Shown here: positions 8,946 to 17,609 of the stretch, one piece after another
Layout: every line of letters begins with the position of its first letter
Numbering within the stretch: the stretch's first letter is position 1
Origin: Acinetobacter boissieri
GTDB lineage: Bacteria > Pseudomonadota > Gammaproteobacteria > Pseudomonadales > Moraxellaceae
Direction: 5' to 3'
NCBI RefSeq assembly: GCF_900096955.1
Contig: NZ_FMYL01000013.1
Coordinates: 1 to 56,293 of the forward strand
DNA: 56,293 nt
Notes under the pieces: generated by a model
What the model saw: only the letters and a program-made list of their open reading frames with translations
Databases searched by the model: none
What the model was told of the DNA's origin: nothing
Translations under genes and position numbers: made by a program

Positions 8946-10508
8946 TTAAGCATTTGGATTTTCATTTTTAGGATCATACGGATTAACTTCATCTGTATTT
9001 TCTTTTGTCTCTTTCGCTTCAACCGCTGGCTTTGGCGTATCTTTATCTGCGTTGTTTTTATCTAACAACGAAGTAAGCACGCGTTCAGCAGGTTGACGAC
9101 CGCCTAACCCAAAGGCCAAAGCGAAGGCAACTGCAACTGCACCCAATGTTAAACCAAAAGCAAGGTTAACAATCGAGTCGGCAATACCCATTGCACGTAA
9201 GCCCATTGCAAGTACAAGACCCATAATTAAGACACGAACAACACTACCTAACCAACGAGAGCTATTATACTCACCACGTTGTACAATATTCGCAACAACA
9301 TTCGCTAACCAGAAACCAATCACCAAAATAACAGCACCGAGTAAAATGCTTGCACCGAATTGAATAAACATTGCAATCAGATTGCTAATTTGTTCAAAGC
9401 CTAAACGGTTTGATGCTTCAGATACTGCAAATAGCATCGTGAAAAATACGATCAGTGTACCAACAACTGAGGAAACTTTCGTTTCACCCATAAAACGTTG
9501 TACATCTAGTTTTGCTGGAACATTATCCACACCTGTACCAGAAAGCACATCTTGTACTAAACCAGCAACAAAGCGAGATACAATATAAGCAATCACTAAA
9601 ATCAGGCCTGCTGCAATCAAATTTGGTATTGCATACATAATTTGATTTAACATTGCTGTTGCAGGTTGTGAAATTGCTTCAATACCCAATGCTTCGAATG
9701 AAACGATAAGGCTTGTAACAATAATCAAAGCAAATGCAAATGAACCAAGTACTTTGCCAATGCTTGTGTTTTTAAACAAGCCAATTTTTTCAACTTGTGC
9801 TTGTAAACCAAAGCCACTCACTACACCTTCAATAATACCACGTACAATTTTAGCAATAATATAACCAACAAAAGCAATTACACCGGCAATAAAGATATTA
9901 GGAATAAATCCGACTACTTCATTTACCATGTTCTGAATTGGCAATAACAAACCATCTAAGCGTAAAATTGATAATACGATTGGCAAAAATAGTAATAAAA
10001 TAAGCCAATATACAATATTTGAAATGTTATCGCTGATCGGCTGTACACCCACCTGACCACTTAATTTCTCATCAAGTTCTGTCTTCGCTAATAATTTACT
10101 TAAACCCGCTTTTGCAAGACGCGCTAGAATCCAACCAATACCACCAACAATAAGCGCTGAAATAATATTAGGAATGAATACAAGTACTTGTGTAATCATT
10201 TGGCTAAATGGTGCGCTCACACTATTAATGTTTAGAATATTGAGTGCAGCGACTACACCTAAAATTAAAATGAACCAAAATACAAATTTAGATGTCAAGC
10301 TTTCATAATCTGGCGTGTGACCAGTTGCAGAAGACAAATGCTTATTCATATTGGCTGCACCAAGTGCTTTTTTAACGCCAGCGGCGATTGCTAACGCTAA
10401 AATCCAACAGATAATAAATACAGCAATTGCGCCTAAAATTGGCTGTAGTTGACTCCAATAATAATTGAACTCAGCACCGCCTCGCATACTCGATAAGTAA
10501 TCATTCAT
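8946..10508 (-). CDS. Mechanosensitive channel-like protein with repeated TM-helix domains (CmpX type)
   Basis: This 520-residue membrane protein contains about five copies of a unit with the pattern hydrophobic helix, PN(I/L)I-A/S, glycine-rich helix. Examples are FIPNIISALIVGGIGWILA, FIPNIFIAGVIAFVGYIIA and AIPNLIAAGLILVIAYIVS. This is the conserved TM-helix repeat (PF05552) seen in CmpX of Pseudomonas and related MscS-superfamily proteins. The C-terminal glycine-rich end FALAFGLGGRQPAERVL precedes a charged, Lys/Glu/Asn-rich tail of about 35 residues. No large canonical MscS beta domain is visible. A role in osmotic or envelope stress is known for CmpX in Pseudomonas and only inferred here. 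A strong terminator follows it. Confidence 0.85.
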   Translation of the reverse strand: MNDYLSSMRGGAEFNYYWSQLQPILGAIAVFIICWILALAIAAGVKKALGAANMNKHLSSATGHTPDYESLTSKFVFWFILILGVVAALNILNINSVSAPFSQMITQVLVFIPNIISALIVGGIGWILARLAKAGLSKLLAKTELDEKLSGQVGVQPISDNISNIVYWLILLLFLPIVLSILRLDGLLLPIQNMVNEVVGFIPNIFIAGVIAFVGYIIAKIVRGIIEGVVSGFGLQAQVEKIGLFKNTSIGKVLGSFAFALIIVTSLIVSFEALGIEAISQPATAMLNQIMYAIPNLIAAGLILVIAYIVSRFVAGLVQDVLSGTGVDNVPAKLDVQRFMGETKVSSVVGTLIVFFTMLFAVSEASNRLGFEQISNLIAMFIQFGASILLGAVILVIGFWLANVVANIVQRGEYNSSRWLGSVVRVLIMGLVLAMGLRAMGIADSIVNLAFGLTLGAVAVAFALAFGLGGRQPAERVLTSLLDKNNADKDTPKPAVEAKETKENTDEVNPYDPKNENPNA

Positions 10509-10882
10509 TTTTATACCTCTTGTTTTTATTGCAAATTAAATATTTTTGTCACTCAGTTATAACTTATAGACATCAAGCTTTTTTGTGTGTGACATACCTT
10601 TATTTCTAACAATCATACGGTAAAATATTTTTGTACTGTCATAACAACAATCAACAAAAATGTGCTCTGTTCATCTCAAAACCACTAAGCAGATACTTTT
10701 TTAGACAAATTAAGTATACAATGTAATCAAAATTTTCTTATTTTAAGTAACAATAAACATAAAAATAACTGCATGAATACAATACTAAAAATGATTAAAA
10801 CAATAGACATACGATAAGGTCAACTATGTGTCCTTAAAGAAATAATGTATAATAAAGATTAAATTCTCAGCATTTCTATTGT
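10509..10882. other. AT-rich intergenic region between divergent genes
   Basis: About 370 bases separate the channel gene (minus) from the 141-residue unknown (plus). It is AT-rich and holds no reading frame with a plausible start. It must carry both promoters. No strong hairpin or operator was seen by eye. Confidence 0.5.
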
Positions 10883-11308
10883 ATGGCATATACGCTTAGC
10901 CCCATTTCACTTGATTTAAATACAGATATGACACATCAATGCCATGTTCATTTAACACGTGATCAACACATCATTGGTATTATTGAGTTTTATAAAGCTG
11001 GCTATACCCTGCAATGGGAAGATCTTGAGTATATACGCCGTAGAACTGAAGAATTTTCACTTTTACCAGCACCTTATGACTGCATTACTGCAATGGTTGT
11101 AGACATTCGTAATATCACACCATTTATAGATCAAGATGCTCCGATTATTCCTTGGCGTTTAGTCGATGAAGAATGCCTTATTCGTTTAATTATTCCATCA
11201 GACCGTATTGAATTTTATTCTGGTTTTTTTGAACCAACATGGATTACTTCAGACTTAACAAGTGCATTGGCTGAAATACGTACAGCATTAGATAACCTTG
11301 TGCACTAA
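10883..11308 (+). CDS. Conserved-looking hypothetical protein, 141 residues
   Basis: I do not recognise this family. The protein is soluble, acidic, mixed alpha/beta in character, with no signal peptide or transmembrane segment. It begins MAYTLSPISLDLNTD, and contains LQWEDLEYIRRRTEEF and an Asp-rich central part (DIRNITPFIDQDAP). The codon use looks like its neighbours, and the frame is fully open with sensible composition, which supports expression. The ATG at 10883 has no clear ribosome site, so the start is tentative. It converges with fpr, leaving 12 bases between the two stop codons. Confidence 0.7.
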   Translation: MAYTLSPISLDLNTDMTHQCHVHLTRDQHIIGIIEFYKAGYTLQWEDLEYIRRRTEEFSLLPAPYDCITAMVVDIRNITPFIDQDAPIIPWRLVDEECLIRLIIPSDRIEFYSGFFEPTWITSDLTSALAEIRTALDNLVH

Positions 11309-11320
11309 TCGAAAATATAA

Positions 11321-12082
11321 TTACCAATAATTTTCTACAGCAATATTGCCTATACCTCGCCTGTTCATGGTAAGCCCACGATTTTTTAATGCATTTTTAG
11401 TGTCTTCGACCATTTGTGGATTACCGCACAACATAACATGGCTGGTCTCTACATTTAAGCCATGACCTATTACGCGTTCTAAAGTGCCATTTTCAATCAG
11501 TAGTGGTAACCTTTGGTTAAGTACAGCGACAGGGTCACGTGTAATAATAGGAATAAACTTAAACCCCTGATGCCCTTCAGAAAATAATTCTACAACCTGT
11601 TGTATCTTATCTGTATATGTCAACTCTTCTTGTGTACGCACACTGTAAGCCAAATAAATCTGTTGATAATTTTTCCACACATCAAAATCTTGTAACATCG
11701 ATATAAAGGGTGCAACACCGGTACCTGTCGCAAGCAACCATAAATCTTTCGGTTGAGGTGACTGATAACGGGCCAATGTTAAAAAGCCATAAGCCACTTT
11801 TTCTAAATAAATTTCAGTACCTACGGTTAAATCTTTTAAATGTGATGTAAAAGCACCATTAGGAACAACAATAGAGAAAAATTCTAATGTTTCATCATAG
11901 GGTGAAGATACCACTGAATACGCTCGAACGACCAACTCACCATCTACAGAAAGCCCAATACGTGCAAACTGCCCTGCCGTAAATTTAAACGAATTCGGTC
12001 GTGTCATGGTGAAACTAAATAAATGATCTGACCAGCGTTTCACCGATAACACAGTTTCAATGGTAAATTTTTCAAGACTCAT
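11321..12082 (-). CDS. fpr: Ferredoxin/flavodoxin--NADP+ reductase
   Basis: The 253-residue flavoenzyme has an N-terminal FAD domain with the RxYS motif (VRAYSVVSSPYD, about 53-64). The NADP-binding part begins at LLATGTGVAPFISML (about 116-130), and a CGNPQMVEDTKNAL motif lies near the C-terminus. The C-terminal tail ends in ENYW, as in bacterial Fpr subclass I proteins that end in an aromatic residue. It moves electrons between NADPH and ferredoxin or flavodoxin and is linked to superoxide and redox defence. It is divergent from a LysR regulator 79 bp away, matching the fpr/finR arrangement known in pseudomonads. Confidence 0.92.
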   Translation of the reverse strand: MSLEKFTIETVLSVKRWSDHLFSFTMTRPNSFKFTAGQFARIGLSVDGELVVRAYSVVSSPYDETLEFFSIVVPNGAFTSHLKDLTVGTEIYLEKVAYGFLTLARYQSPQPKDLWLLATGTGVAPFISMLQDFDVWKNYQQIYLAYSVRTQEELTYTDKIQQVVELFSEGHQGFKFIPIITRDPVAVLNQRLPLLIENGTLERVIGHGLNVETSHVMLCGNPQMVEDTKNALKNRGLTMNRRGIGNIAVENYW

Positions 12083-12109
12083 AATTTCAATGTATAAGAA
12101 ATGGTGACC

Positions 12110-12143
12110 TCATGTTAGCATGACATCATAAATATTGATATTT
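12110..12143. promoter_or_regulatory. Candidate operator dyads between fpr and finR-like gene
   Basis: Two inverted repeats lie in the 79-bp divergent spacer: TCATG-TTAG-CATGA (12110-12123) and AAATAT-TG-ATATTT (12130-12143). LysR regulators commonly bind dyads of T-N11-A type in such spacers. Binding by the adjacent regulator is inference. Confidence 0.35.
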
Positions 12144-12161
12144 TCCATTTAGGACTCAACT

Positions 12162-13067
12162 ATGCGTATGACGTTACGCCAACTGTCCGTTTTTGTCGCT
12201 GTCGCACAAGAAGGCACTGTGACTAAAGCAAGTGATGCGGTAAAGCTAACCCAAAGTGCAGCAAGTATGGCATTGGCAGACCTTGAAGATGGCTTAGGCG
12301 TACCGCTATTTGACCGTTTGGGTAAAAGACTACAACTCAATGAACTGGGTCGATTTTTACTGCCACAAGCACTCGAAATTTTAGGTCGGTGTGAGTCATT
12401 TGAACTCACCGCTCGAGGTGAATTACAAAATATTGACTTACGTTTAGGTGCAACACTCACAATTAGTGATTACCTAATGCCAGATCTAATGGCAGGTTTT
12501 TTAAAATACCAACCCCAAGCACACTTGCAACTACAAGTGGGAAATACCCGACAAATGATTGAAGCAGTCAGTCAATTTCAACTTGATGTCGCTCTTATTG
12601 AAGGTGAATGTCATTTACCACAACTACATACCATACACTGGCACGATGATGAACTAGCAATATGTTGCTCACCAGAGCACCCTTTAGCACAACTTAAACG
12701 TCCACTTACAATTAAAGATTTTCAAGACGTTGAATGGATTTTAAGAGAGGAAGGTTCAGGAACCAGAGATGTATTTAACCATGTTATTTTGAAACATCTT
12801 CAAAATGCCAGTATTCGTCTCACATTAGGCCACAATGAAGCCATATTGAAAGTAGTTGCAGGTGGCTTAGGACTGTCTTGTATTTCTAAATTGGCACTCA
12901 AACCCATGCTAGAAACGGGCCAACTGGTCACATTAAAAACACCTTTTTGGTCACTCAAAAGACCGCTTTATATGCTCATGCATCAACAGAAATATCAAGG
13001 GCCAGGCCTAAAACTCTTTATGAAATTTTGTGAAGCAAAAGTCATTAGACCACTTGAAACCATATAA
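12162..13067 (+). CDS. finR: LysR-family transcriptional regulator, likely FinR-like regulator of fpr
   Basis: The 301-residue protein has an N-terminal winged helix-turn-helix (about 4-62) with the LysR pattern LRQLSVFVAVAQEGTVTKAS and SAASMALADLEDGLGVPLF. A periplasmic-binding-protein-like effector domain fills the rest (about 90-295), including REEGSGTRDVFNH. AGGA 7 bases upstream of the ATG supports the start. In Pseudomonas, FinR sits next to fpr and activates it under superoxide or sulfur-related stress. The same divergent position here is the main ground for the FinR name; the LysR assignment itself is firm. Confidence 0.85.
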   Translation: MRMTLRQLSVFVAVAQEGTVTKASDAVKLTQSAASMALADLEDGLGVPLFDRLGKRLQLNELGRFLLPQALEILGRCESFELTARGELQNIDLRLGATLTISDYLMPDLMAGFLKYQPQAHLQLQVGNTRQMIEAVSQFQLDVALIEGECHLPQLHTIHWHDDELAICCSPEHPLAQLKRPLTIKDFQDVEWILREEGSGTRDVFNHVILKHLQNASIRLTLGHNEAILKVVAGGLGLSCISKLALKPMLETGQLVTLKTPFWSLKRPLYMLMHQQKYQGPGLKLFMKFCEAKVIRPLETI

Positions 13068-13094
13068 AAAAACCTGCATCAAGATAGATGCAGG
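13066..13094 (-). terminator. Rho-independent terminator of upp
   Basis: CCTGCATC (13073-13080) pairs perfectly with GATGCAGG (13087-13094) around a 6-base loop. On the minus strand seven T follow (complement of 13066-13072), overlapping the finR-like stop codon. On the plus strand there is no T run, so it acts mainly for upp. Confidence 0.88.
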
Positions 13095-13104
13095 TCTAAA
13101 GTCT

Positions 13105-13743
13105 TTATTCGCCTTTTTGTACACTACCAAAAATCTTATCGCCAGCATCGCCTAAACCAGGCACAATATAGCCTTGCTTATTCAGGCCTTGATCAATAGA
13201 TGCAGTGAAAATACGTACATCTGGATGCTTATCTTCAACTTTCTGAATTCCTTCAGGTGCAGCAACAAGTACCATCACACGAATATCTTTACAACCACTG
13301 GCTTTGAGTACATCAATCGCCGCAATTAAAGAGTTACCTGTCGCAAGCATTGGGTCAATAATCATTGCAATACGGTTTGCAACATCTGGTACAAGTTTTT
13401 TATAGTAAGTACGTACTTCAAGCGTTTCTTCATCACGCTCTAAGCCCAAAACACTCACTTTCGCACTTGGAATTAAATTTAAAAAGCCATCGAGCATACC
13501 AATACCTGCGCGTAGAATAGGCACAACAGTAATTTTTTTCCCTGCAATACGCTCTACCGTGACAGAGCCAGCCCACCCTTCAATTTCTTGATCGACCACG
13601 ACTAAATCTTGTGTAGCTTCATACGTCAGTAACATGGTGACTTCTTGAGATAGCTCACGAAAGTTTTTTGTACTGATATTTGCACGGCGCAATAAACCAA
13701 TTTTGTGACGAATAAGCGGGTGACGAATTTCTTGAATGGGCAC
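13105..13743 (-). CDS. upp: Uracil phosphoribosyltransferase
   Basis: It converts uracil and PRPP to UMP in pyrimidine salvage. The ATG reading would begin at 13794 (229 residues). I prefer the GTG at 13743, giving 212 residues and the usual N-terminus (V/M)[13 protein letters not shown], because the family is 208-212 residues long and the extra 17 residues are unlike it. TTAGG lies about 9 bases upstream of the GTG. Motifs seen are RAGIGML (uracil side) and the PRPP loop [19 protein letters not shown], plus [11 protein letters not shown] near the C-terminus. It is monocistronic between finR-like and the 118-residue unknown. Confidence 0.93.
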   Translation of the reverse strand: MPIQEIRHPLIRHKIGLLRRANISTKNFRELSQEVTMLLTYEATQDLVVVDQEIEGWAGSVTVERIAGKKITVVPILRAGIGMLDGFLNLIPSAKVSVLGLERDEETLEVRTYYKKLVPDVANRIAMIIDPMLATGNSLIAAIDVLKASGCKDIRVMVLVAAPEGIQKVEDKHPDVRIFTASIDQGLNKQGYIVPGLGDAGDKIFGSVQKGE

Positions 13744-14046
13744 GAAGATATACCTAAAAGCAAACCAAATTCTGTCTAGTATAACCCGTTTCATTTAGAA
13801 ATTAAAAAACTCTTATACGGTGATCAAACAAATACTTGAGACATCACCTTGACTTCATCATTTCGTCAAAATTTAAATTAAAAACGCATATATAAGTTTC
13901 AACATGATTGTACTTACTATGAAACATATAAATAGTGGTATACATTTAAAAAATGTAGCAGTTCTTATACAGATCAAAATCACTTATATCCGCTAATATA
14001 AAACCATGGACAAACAATAACTGAAAGTAAAATAGAGGACATATCC

Positions 14047-14403
14047 ATGAATTTAGAATTTAATCATAAGTCAAATTATTTTTTAGGGGCTCAACTTGTG
14101 ATTCGACACATACAAGATAAGCTCTTTAGAGAAAAAACTGACCATCTCAGCTTCTCTTTACAAGAATTCAAAAACTTATTCCAAAACGACATGGCATCTG
14201 CATCGGTCAATTTAGATGGTATTTTACATCTTGCGAGTAAATATGTCGTTGAAACTATAACAGGTGATGTAGCACTCATAAATCATTACGATATTCATTC
14301 TAATGAGCATACAACGACAATCTTCCTCAATCAAAGTGCTGTAAATGCTCTAGTCGATGATGCACACCCATTAATTCCACCAGATGCTTCGAATTACGAA
14401 TAA
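14047..14403 (+). CDS. Hypothetical protein, 118 residues
   Basis: I do not recognise the family. It is soluble, with no signal peptide or membrane segment, and has features such as YFLGAQLVIRHIQDKLF and a C-terminal acidic, proline-containing tail. The start is well supported by GAGGA 7-8 bases upstream of the ATG. It is followed by a strong bidirectional terminator and stands alone between upp and bfmS. Its upstream 250 bases are AT-rich and shared with the divergent upp promoter. Confidence 0.75.
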   Translation: MNLEFNHKSNYFLGAQLVIRHIQDKLFREKTDHLSFSLQEFKNLFQNDMASASVNLDGILHLASKYVVETITGDVALINHYDIHSNEHTTTIFLNQSAVNALVDDAHPLIPPDASNYE

Positions 14404-14408
14404 AAAAT

Positions 14409-14431
14409 GGGGCATTTAAAGCCCCTTTTTT
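14409..14431. terminator. Bidirectional terminator between the 118-residue unknown and bfmS
   Basis: GGGGC (14409-14413) pairs with GCCCC (14421-14425) around ATTTAAA, followed by six T (14426-14431). A run of A upstream provides a T tract on the other strand, so it can also end bfmRS transcription. Confidence 0.85.
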
Positions 14432-14440
14432 GTATTCGTA

Positions 14441-16075
14441 TTATTTACTATTTTTAGAATGTACTGTCGGGCGTACAGCAGGCCAAGTCATTGTAAACCT
14501 TGCACCTTTTAATGATGGGCTCTGATCAACAGTGACTGTACCACCAAACCAAAATGCAATACGACTCACAATAGACAAACCTAAGCCGTATCCACCCGAA
14601 GCACGCGTTCGGCTGTCATCTAAACGGGCAAATGCTTCAAACACACGCTCACGGTCCGCTTCTGCAATACCCTCGCCATCATCTTCCACACAGATGAAAG
14701 CTAAGCCATCTTCTTGAATACCACCACTAATACATACCTGACTATGACAATGTCTTACCGCATTACCAACCAAGTTTTGCACCACACGATGTAAGTAACG
14801 GCGTTCAGCTTCAGCAACTACATCTACAGAAGGTGCATTCAAAATAACATCTTTACCTGTTTTTAATGCTCGAGTTTCTGTAAGTACCTGGCTTAATACT
14901 GAAGCAATCTCAATCGTTTCTATATCTAAAGATGGCGCACCTTGCTCAAGCTTAGCATAGGTCATAATTTCATCAATCAAAGTATTTAAAGCTTCAATAT
15001 CTTTGTCGATCATTTCAACTTGGCTTTGTCTAAACTCATAATCATCTTCATCTGCTAACATTTCCATACCAAATCGAATACGTGCAACTGGTGTACGCAA
15101 TTCATGTGATACAGCTCGCATGAGCTCTCGTTGGGCTTCAATTAAGCGCTCAATGTGATTGGCCATATCGTTGTAGCTTGAAGAAAGACTAGACATTTCA
15201 TCATAGCCATCGGCATTTAATCGTGCCGATAAGTCACCACTCTTAATCTGATTTAACGCAGCAATAGTTTGTTTTACTTTTCGTTGTAGTGGAAAAATTG
15301 CAAAATACACACCAATACTGAGTAGAAATAAGCTCAGTAAAGTAATACCAGCGGCTAGCTCAAAAGGCATCCAATTAAACATGGGCACAGGGCCAATGAC
15401 TAAAACCTCTGATGGGTTATTTAATAAGGGCGAAACAATAGAGATAGTTGTGCCACGCATGGTCGCACTATCTCTATAAAGTAAAATACTTTGGTCTTGT
15501 CGAAGTCGACCAAGTTGCTCAGAGTCTAGACCTAAATCAAGTACTGAACGCATGTCTATTGGGTAAGAGAAGTGCTGTTGTATTGTTTTTAAATGTTGTT
15601 GCTCTTGGCCAGGATAATAAATTAAATAATCTAAAATAAAAATAGGTAGCGCCTTCATTTGGCGCTCACCAATTTTATTTACGGTGAGTAACAAATAATG
15701 CTTAGAGTCTGTTGTGAGCCCCATATAAATATTTGCAACCATCGCTTGTGCGTCGTAGCGCACAACTGCTTGCTGGTTATCTATACGCTTTTGTTCTGCA
15801 CTCGATAATTCAATTTGATTTGCATCTATTAAATGTAAAGGTAGATCTAAAAGATCAGATGCATCAGAGATCCAATCTTTTTTTTGCTGTGTGGTCGTTT
15901 GGCGCTCTACCCCTTGCGTTATGACATATGAGATACCATCAGTCAGTGATTCTCTGTACTGTTGAGCACGATGGTAGTTAATCACCTGCGTAGAGAAGTA
16001 CGCAAATAAAGTAACTAAAATAACCATCCCAACAACAGTGGCATAAATACGAAGGAATATACTGTGTTTAAGCAC
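14441..16075 (-). CDS. bfmS: Sensor histidine kinase BfmS
   Basis: This 544-residue inner-membrane kinase has an N-terminal transmembrane helix (about 8-30), a periplasmic sensor region (about 31-238), a second helix (about 239-262) and a HAMP segment. The HisKA motif AVSHELRTPVARIRF carries the phospho-acceptor His324. HATPase motifs are NLVGNAVRHC (N box), VEDDGEGI and GGYGLGLSI. It phosphorylates the BfmR response regulator encoded upstream on the same strand. In A. baumannii the pair controls envelope stress, biofilm and capsule, known for the family and inferred here from synteny and sequence. Its start is 40 bases beyond the bfmR stop. Confidence 0.93.
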   Translation of the reverse strand: MLKHSIFLRIYATVVGMVILVTLFAYFSTQVINYHRAQQYRESLTDGISYVITQGVERQTTTQQKKDWISDASDLLDLPLHLIDANQIELSSAEQKRIDNQQAVVRYDAQAMVANIYMGLTTDSKHYLLLTVNKIGERQMKALPIFILDYLIYYPGQEQQHLKTIQQHFSYPIDMRSVLDLGLDSEQLGRLRQDQSILLYRDSATMRGTTISIVSPLLNNPSEVLVIGPVPMFNWMPFELAAGITLLSLFLLSIGVYFAIFPLQRKVKQTIAALNQIKSGDLSARLNADGYDEMSSLSSSYNDMANHIERLIEAQRELMRAVSHELRTPVARIRFGMEMLADEDDYEFRQSQVEMIDKDIEALNTLIDEIMTYAKLEQGAPSLDIETIEIASVLSQVLTETRALKTGKDVILNAPSVDVVAEAERRYLHRVVQNLVGNAVRHCHSQVCISGGIQEDGLAFICVEDDGEGIAEADRERVFEAFARLDDSRTRASGGYGLGLSIVSRIAFWFGGTVTVDQSPSLKGARFTMTWPAVRPTVHSKNSK

Positions 16076-16115
16076 GAATCTTTTTCCTTAGGGTAAAGCG
16101 ATCACACATCATTAA

Positions 16116-16832
16116 TTAGAGGCCATTCGTTTCTTTTACAAATAAATAGCCTTTACTACGTACAGTTTTGATACGTTTCGGATTTTCAGGGTCATCTCCA
16201 ATTTTTGGACGGATTCTTGAAATACGAACATCAATTGAACGGTCTTGACCATCATATTCAATACCGCGTAAACGCTCAAAAATGTCTTCACGTGATAAAA
16301 TGCGACCTGCATTCGATGCAAGCAACCATAATAGATCATACTCGGCACTGGTGAAATCAACCAACTCACCATGTAAAGTCACTGAACGACCACCGTTATC
16401 AATCACTAAGTGATCAAATTCAATGCGTTGTGAGCCTTCATCTTCTACTGTATTTTCTGTACGGCGTAATAACGCACGAATACGTGCAAGTAATACACGT
16501 GGTTGCACAGGTTTAGCAACGTAGTCATCTGCACCCATTTCTAAACCAAGTACCTGATCCATATCTTCTGTACGTGCAGTGAGCATTAGGATAGGTTGGT
16601 GGTAATGTGCACGAACTTCACGGCAAACGGTTAGACCATCTGCACCAGGCAACATCACGTCAAGAACGACCATATCTGGTTGTTCTGCAATAATACGGCG
16701 AATTGCACGGTTACCATCTGGCTCAACAGCAACTTCTAGCCCATTACGAATTAAATACTCTTGAGTTAAACGTGCTAGACGTTCATCATCTTCAACAATT
16801 AAAATTTTCGGTAGCTTTTCTTCTTGGCTCAT
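16116..16832 (-). CDS. bfmR: Response regulator BfmR (OmpR/RstA family)
   Basis: The 238-residue protein has a receiver domain (about 8-122) with the acidic pair near EDD (14-16), the phospho-acceptor Asp58 in VVLDVMLPG, and a lysine in YVAKPVQP. A winged-helix DNA-binding domain (about 138-235) of OmpR type follows, containing FTSAEYDLLWLLASNAGRIL and RSIDVRISRIRPKIGDDP. It is the first gene of the bfmRS unit. BfmR of Acinetobacter is known to control biofilm, capsule and stress tolerance and its own promoter. The upstream region carries a perfect palindrome and repeated TTTACATT boxes, listed separately. Confidence 0.95.
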   Translation of the reverse strand: MSQEEKLPKILIVEDDERLARLTQEYLIRNGLEVAVEPDGNRAIRRIIAEQPDMVVLDVMLPGADGLTVCREVRAHYHQPILMLTARTEDMDQVLGLEMGADDYVAKPVQPRVLLARIRALLRRTENTVEDEGSQRIEFDHLVIDNGGRSVTLHGELVDFTSAEYDLLWLLASNAGRILSREDIFERLRGIEYDGQDRSIDVRISRIRPKIGDDPENPKRIKTVRSKGYLFVKETNGL

Positions 16833-16862
16833 TTACAAGTCCCCTGTCAATTCTGATTTATA

Positions 16863-16930
16863 TTTGTAATTTACATTTAACAAATATTTTCTCTCTAATG
16901 AGCAATATACACATGTTTACATTGTAAACA
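16863..16930. promoter_or_regulatory. Palindrome and direct repeats upstream of bfmR
   Basis: TGTTTAC-ATT-GTAAACA (16914-16930) is a perfect 7-3-7 palindrome. The octamer TTTACATT occurs at 16870-16877 and again inside the palindrome at 16916-16923, and TTTGTAAT (16863-16870) is a related element. It lies 30-100 bases upstream of the bfmR start, a position suited to autoregulation. The protein that binds it is not shown by sequence. Confidence 0.4.
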
Positions 16931-17048
16931 AGATCATTTTCACCAAACTGATACATGAGTAACGTAATTTGTAATAATTAGATTAGTTTATGAAAATCAT
17001 AATTTTTTATTTAATCAAATACTGATTTAAAAATTAGCACTGCTTTTT

Positions 17049-17315
17049 TTAGTAGATGCCTTTTGAAAAAATAAGGCTGTTAAATATTCTATATTGAGGT
17101 GAAATTAAGCCAACAATAAACCAAAGCGTAAATACAAACCAAATAATCAGTGCCCATGCTTTGACTTGTTCTTCATTAAAATTTGAAAATAGTAACCCAA
17201 ATACGAACACATTGAGCCAATATCTACTGATCCACTTTGCACCACCCCAAGACAGTATCCATTTAAGTACTAAACTATTGAATAAAAATAGTAATATCCA
17301 TACCAAAACATTCAT
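17049..17315 (-). CDS. Small multi-pass membrane protein, function unknown
   Basis: The 88-residue form starting MNVLVWILLFLFNSLVLKW is preferred over an ATG at 17390. AAGG lies 7 bases upstream of the ATG at 17315, and the longer N-terminus is Lys/Phe-rich and unlike a protein start. Three hydrophobic segments are visible (about 1-18, 28-48 and 55-75), with a tryptophan-rich middle. I do not recognise a family. It sits alone between bfmR and the infC terminator, and its upstream 230 bases include no gene. Confidence 0.7.
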   Translation of the reverse strand: MNVLVWILLFLFNSLVLKWILSWGGAKWISRYWLNVFVFGLLFSNFNEEQVKAWALIIWFVFTLWFIVGLISPQYRIFNSLIFSKGIY

Positions 17316-17551
17316 AGTAAAACCTTTTGTCTTATGATTTATTATCATAAAGCACTTCAGTAATCTCTGAGTAAAAAGTTTATAAGGCAATAAAAACAGA
17401 CATGATTAAAAATTATAAAACAGGCCTATACACATCTTGATTATTATTTTCTATAAAACATTCACTGCGTTGCCGATAAGACCACTTAAAGATATAAATT
17501 CAATTAAATTCGCAAATCAATCATCAAAAGTCGAAACAAGATGTTTAAGTT

Positions 17552-17582
17552 AAAAAAGGGGCTACCTCCAATGAGGTAGCCC
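17552..17582 (-). terminator. Rho-independent terminator of thrS-infC
   Basis: GGGCTACCTC (17559-17568) pairs perfectly with GAGGTAGCCC (17573-17582) around CAAT. On the minus strand it is followed by a C and a six-T run (complement of 17552-17557), 28 bases past the infC stop. Confidence 0.93.
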
Positions 17583-17609
17583 TTTTAATTTCAAGTCATT
17601 ACTGACCTG

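Noticed and set aside
12149..12460. Minus-strand open frame covering the finR-like gene start
   Set aside because: It is a shadow of the LysR gene, with Ser/Pro-rich composition and no ribosome site.
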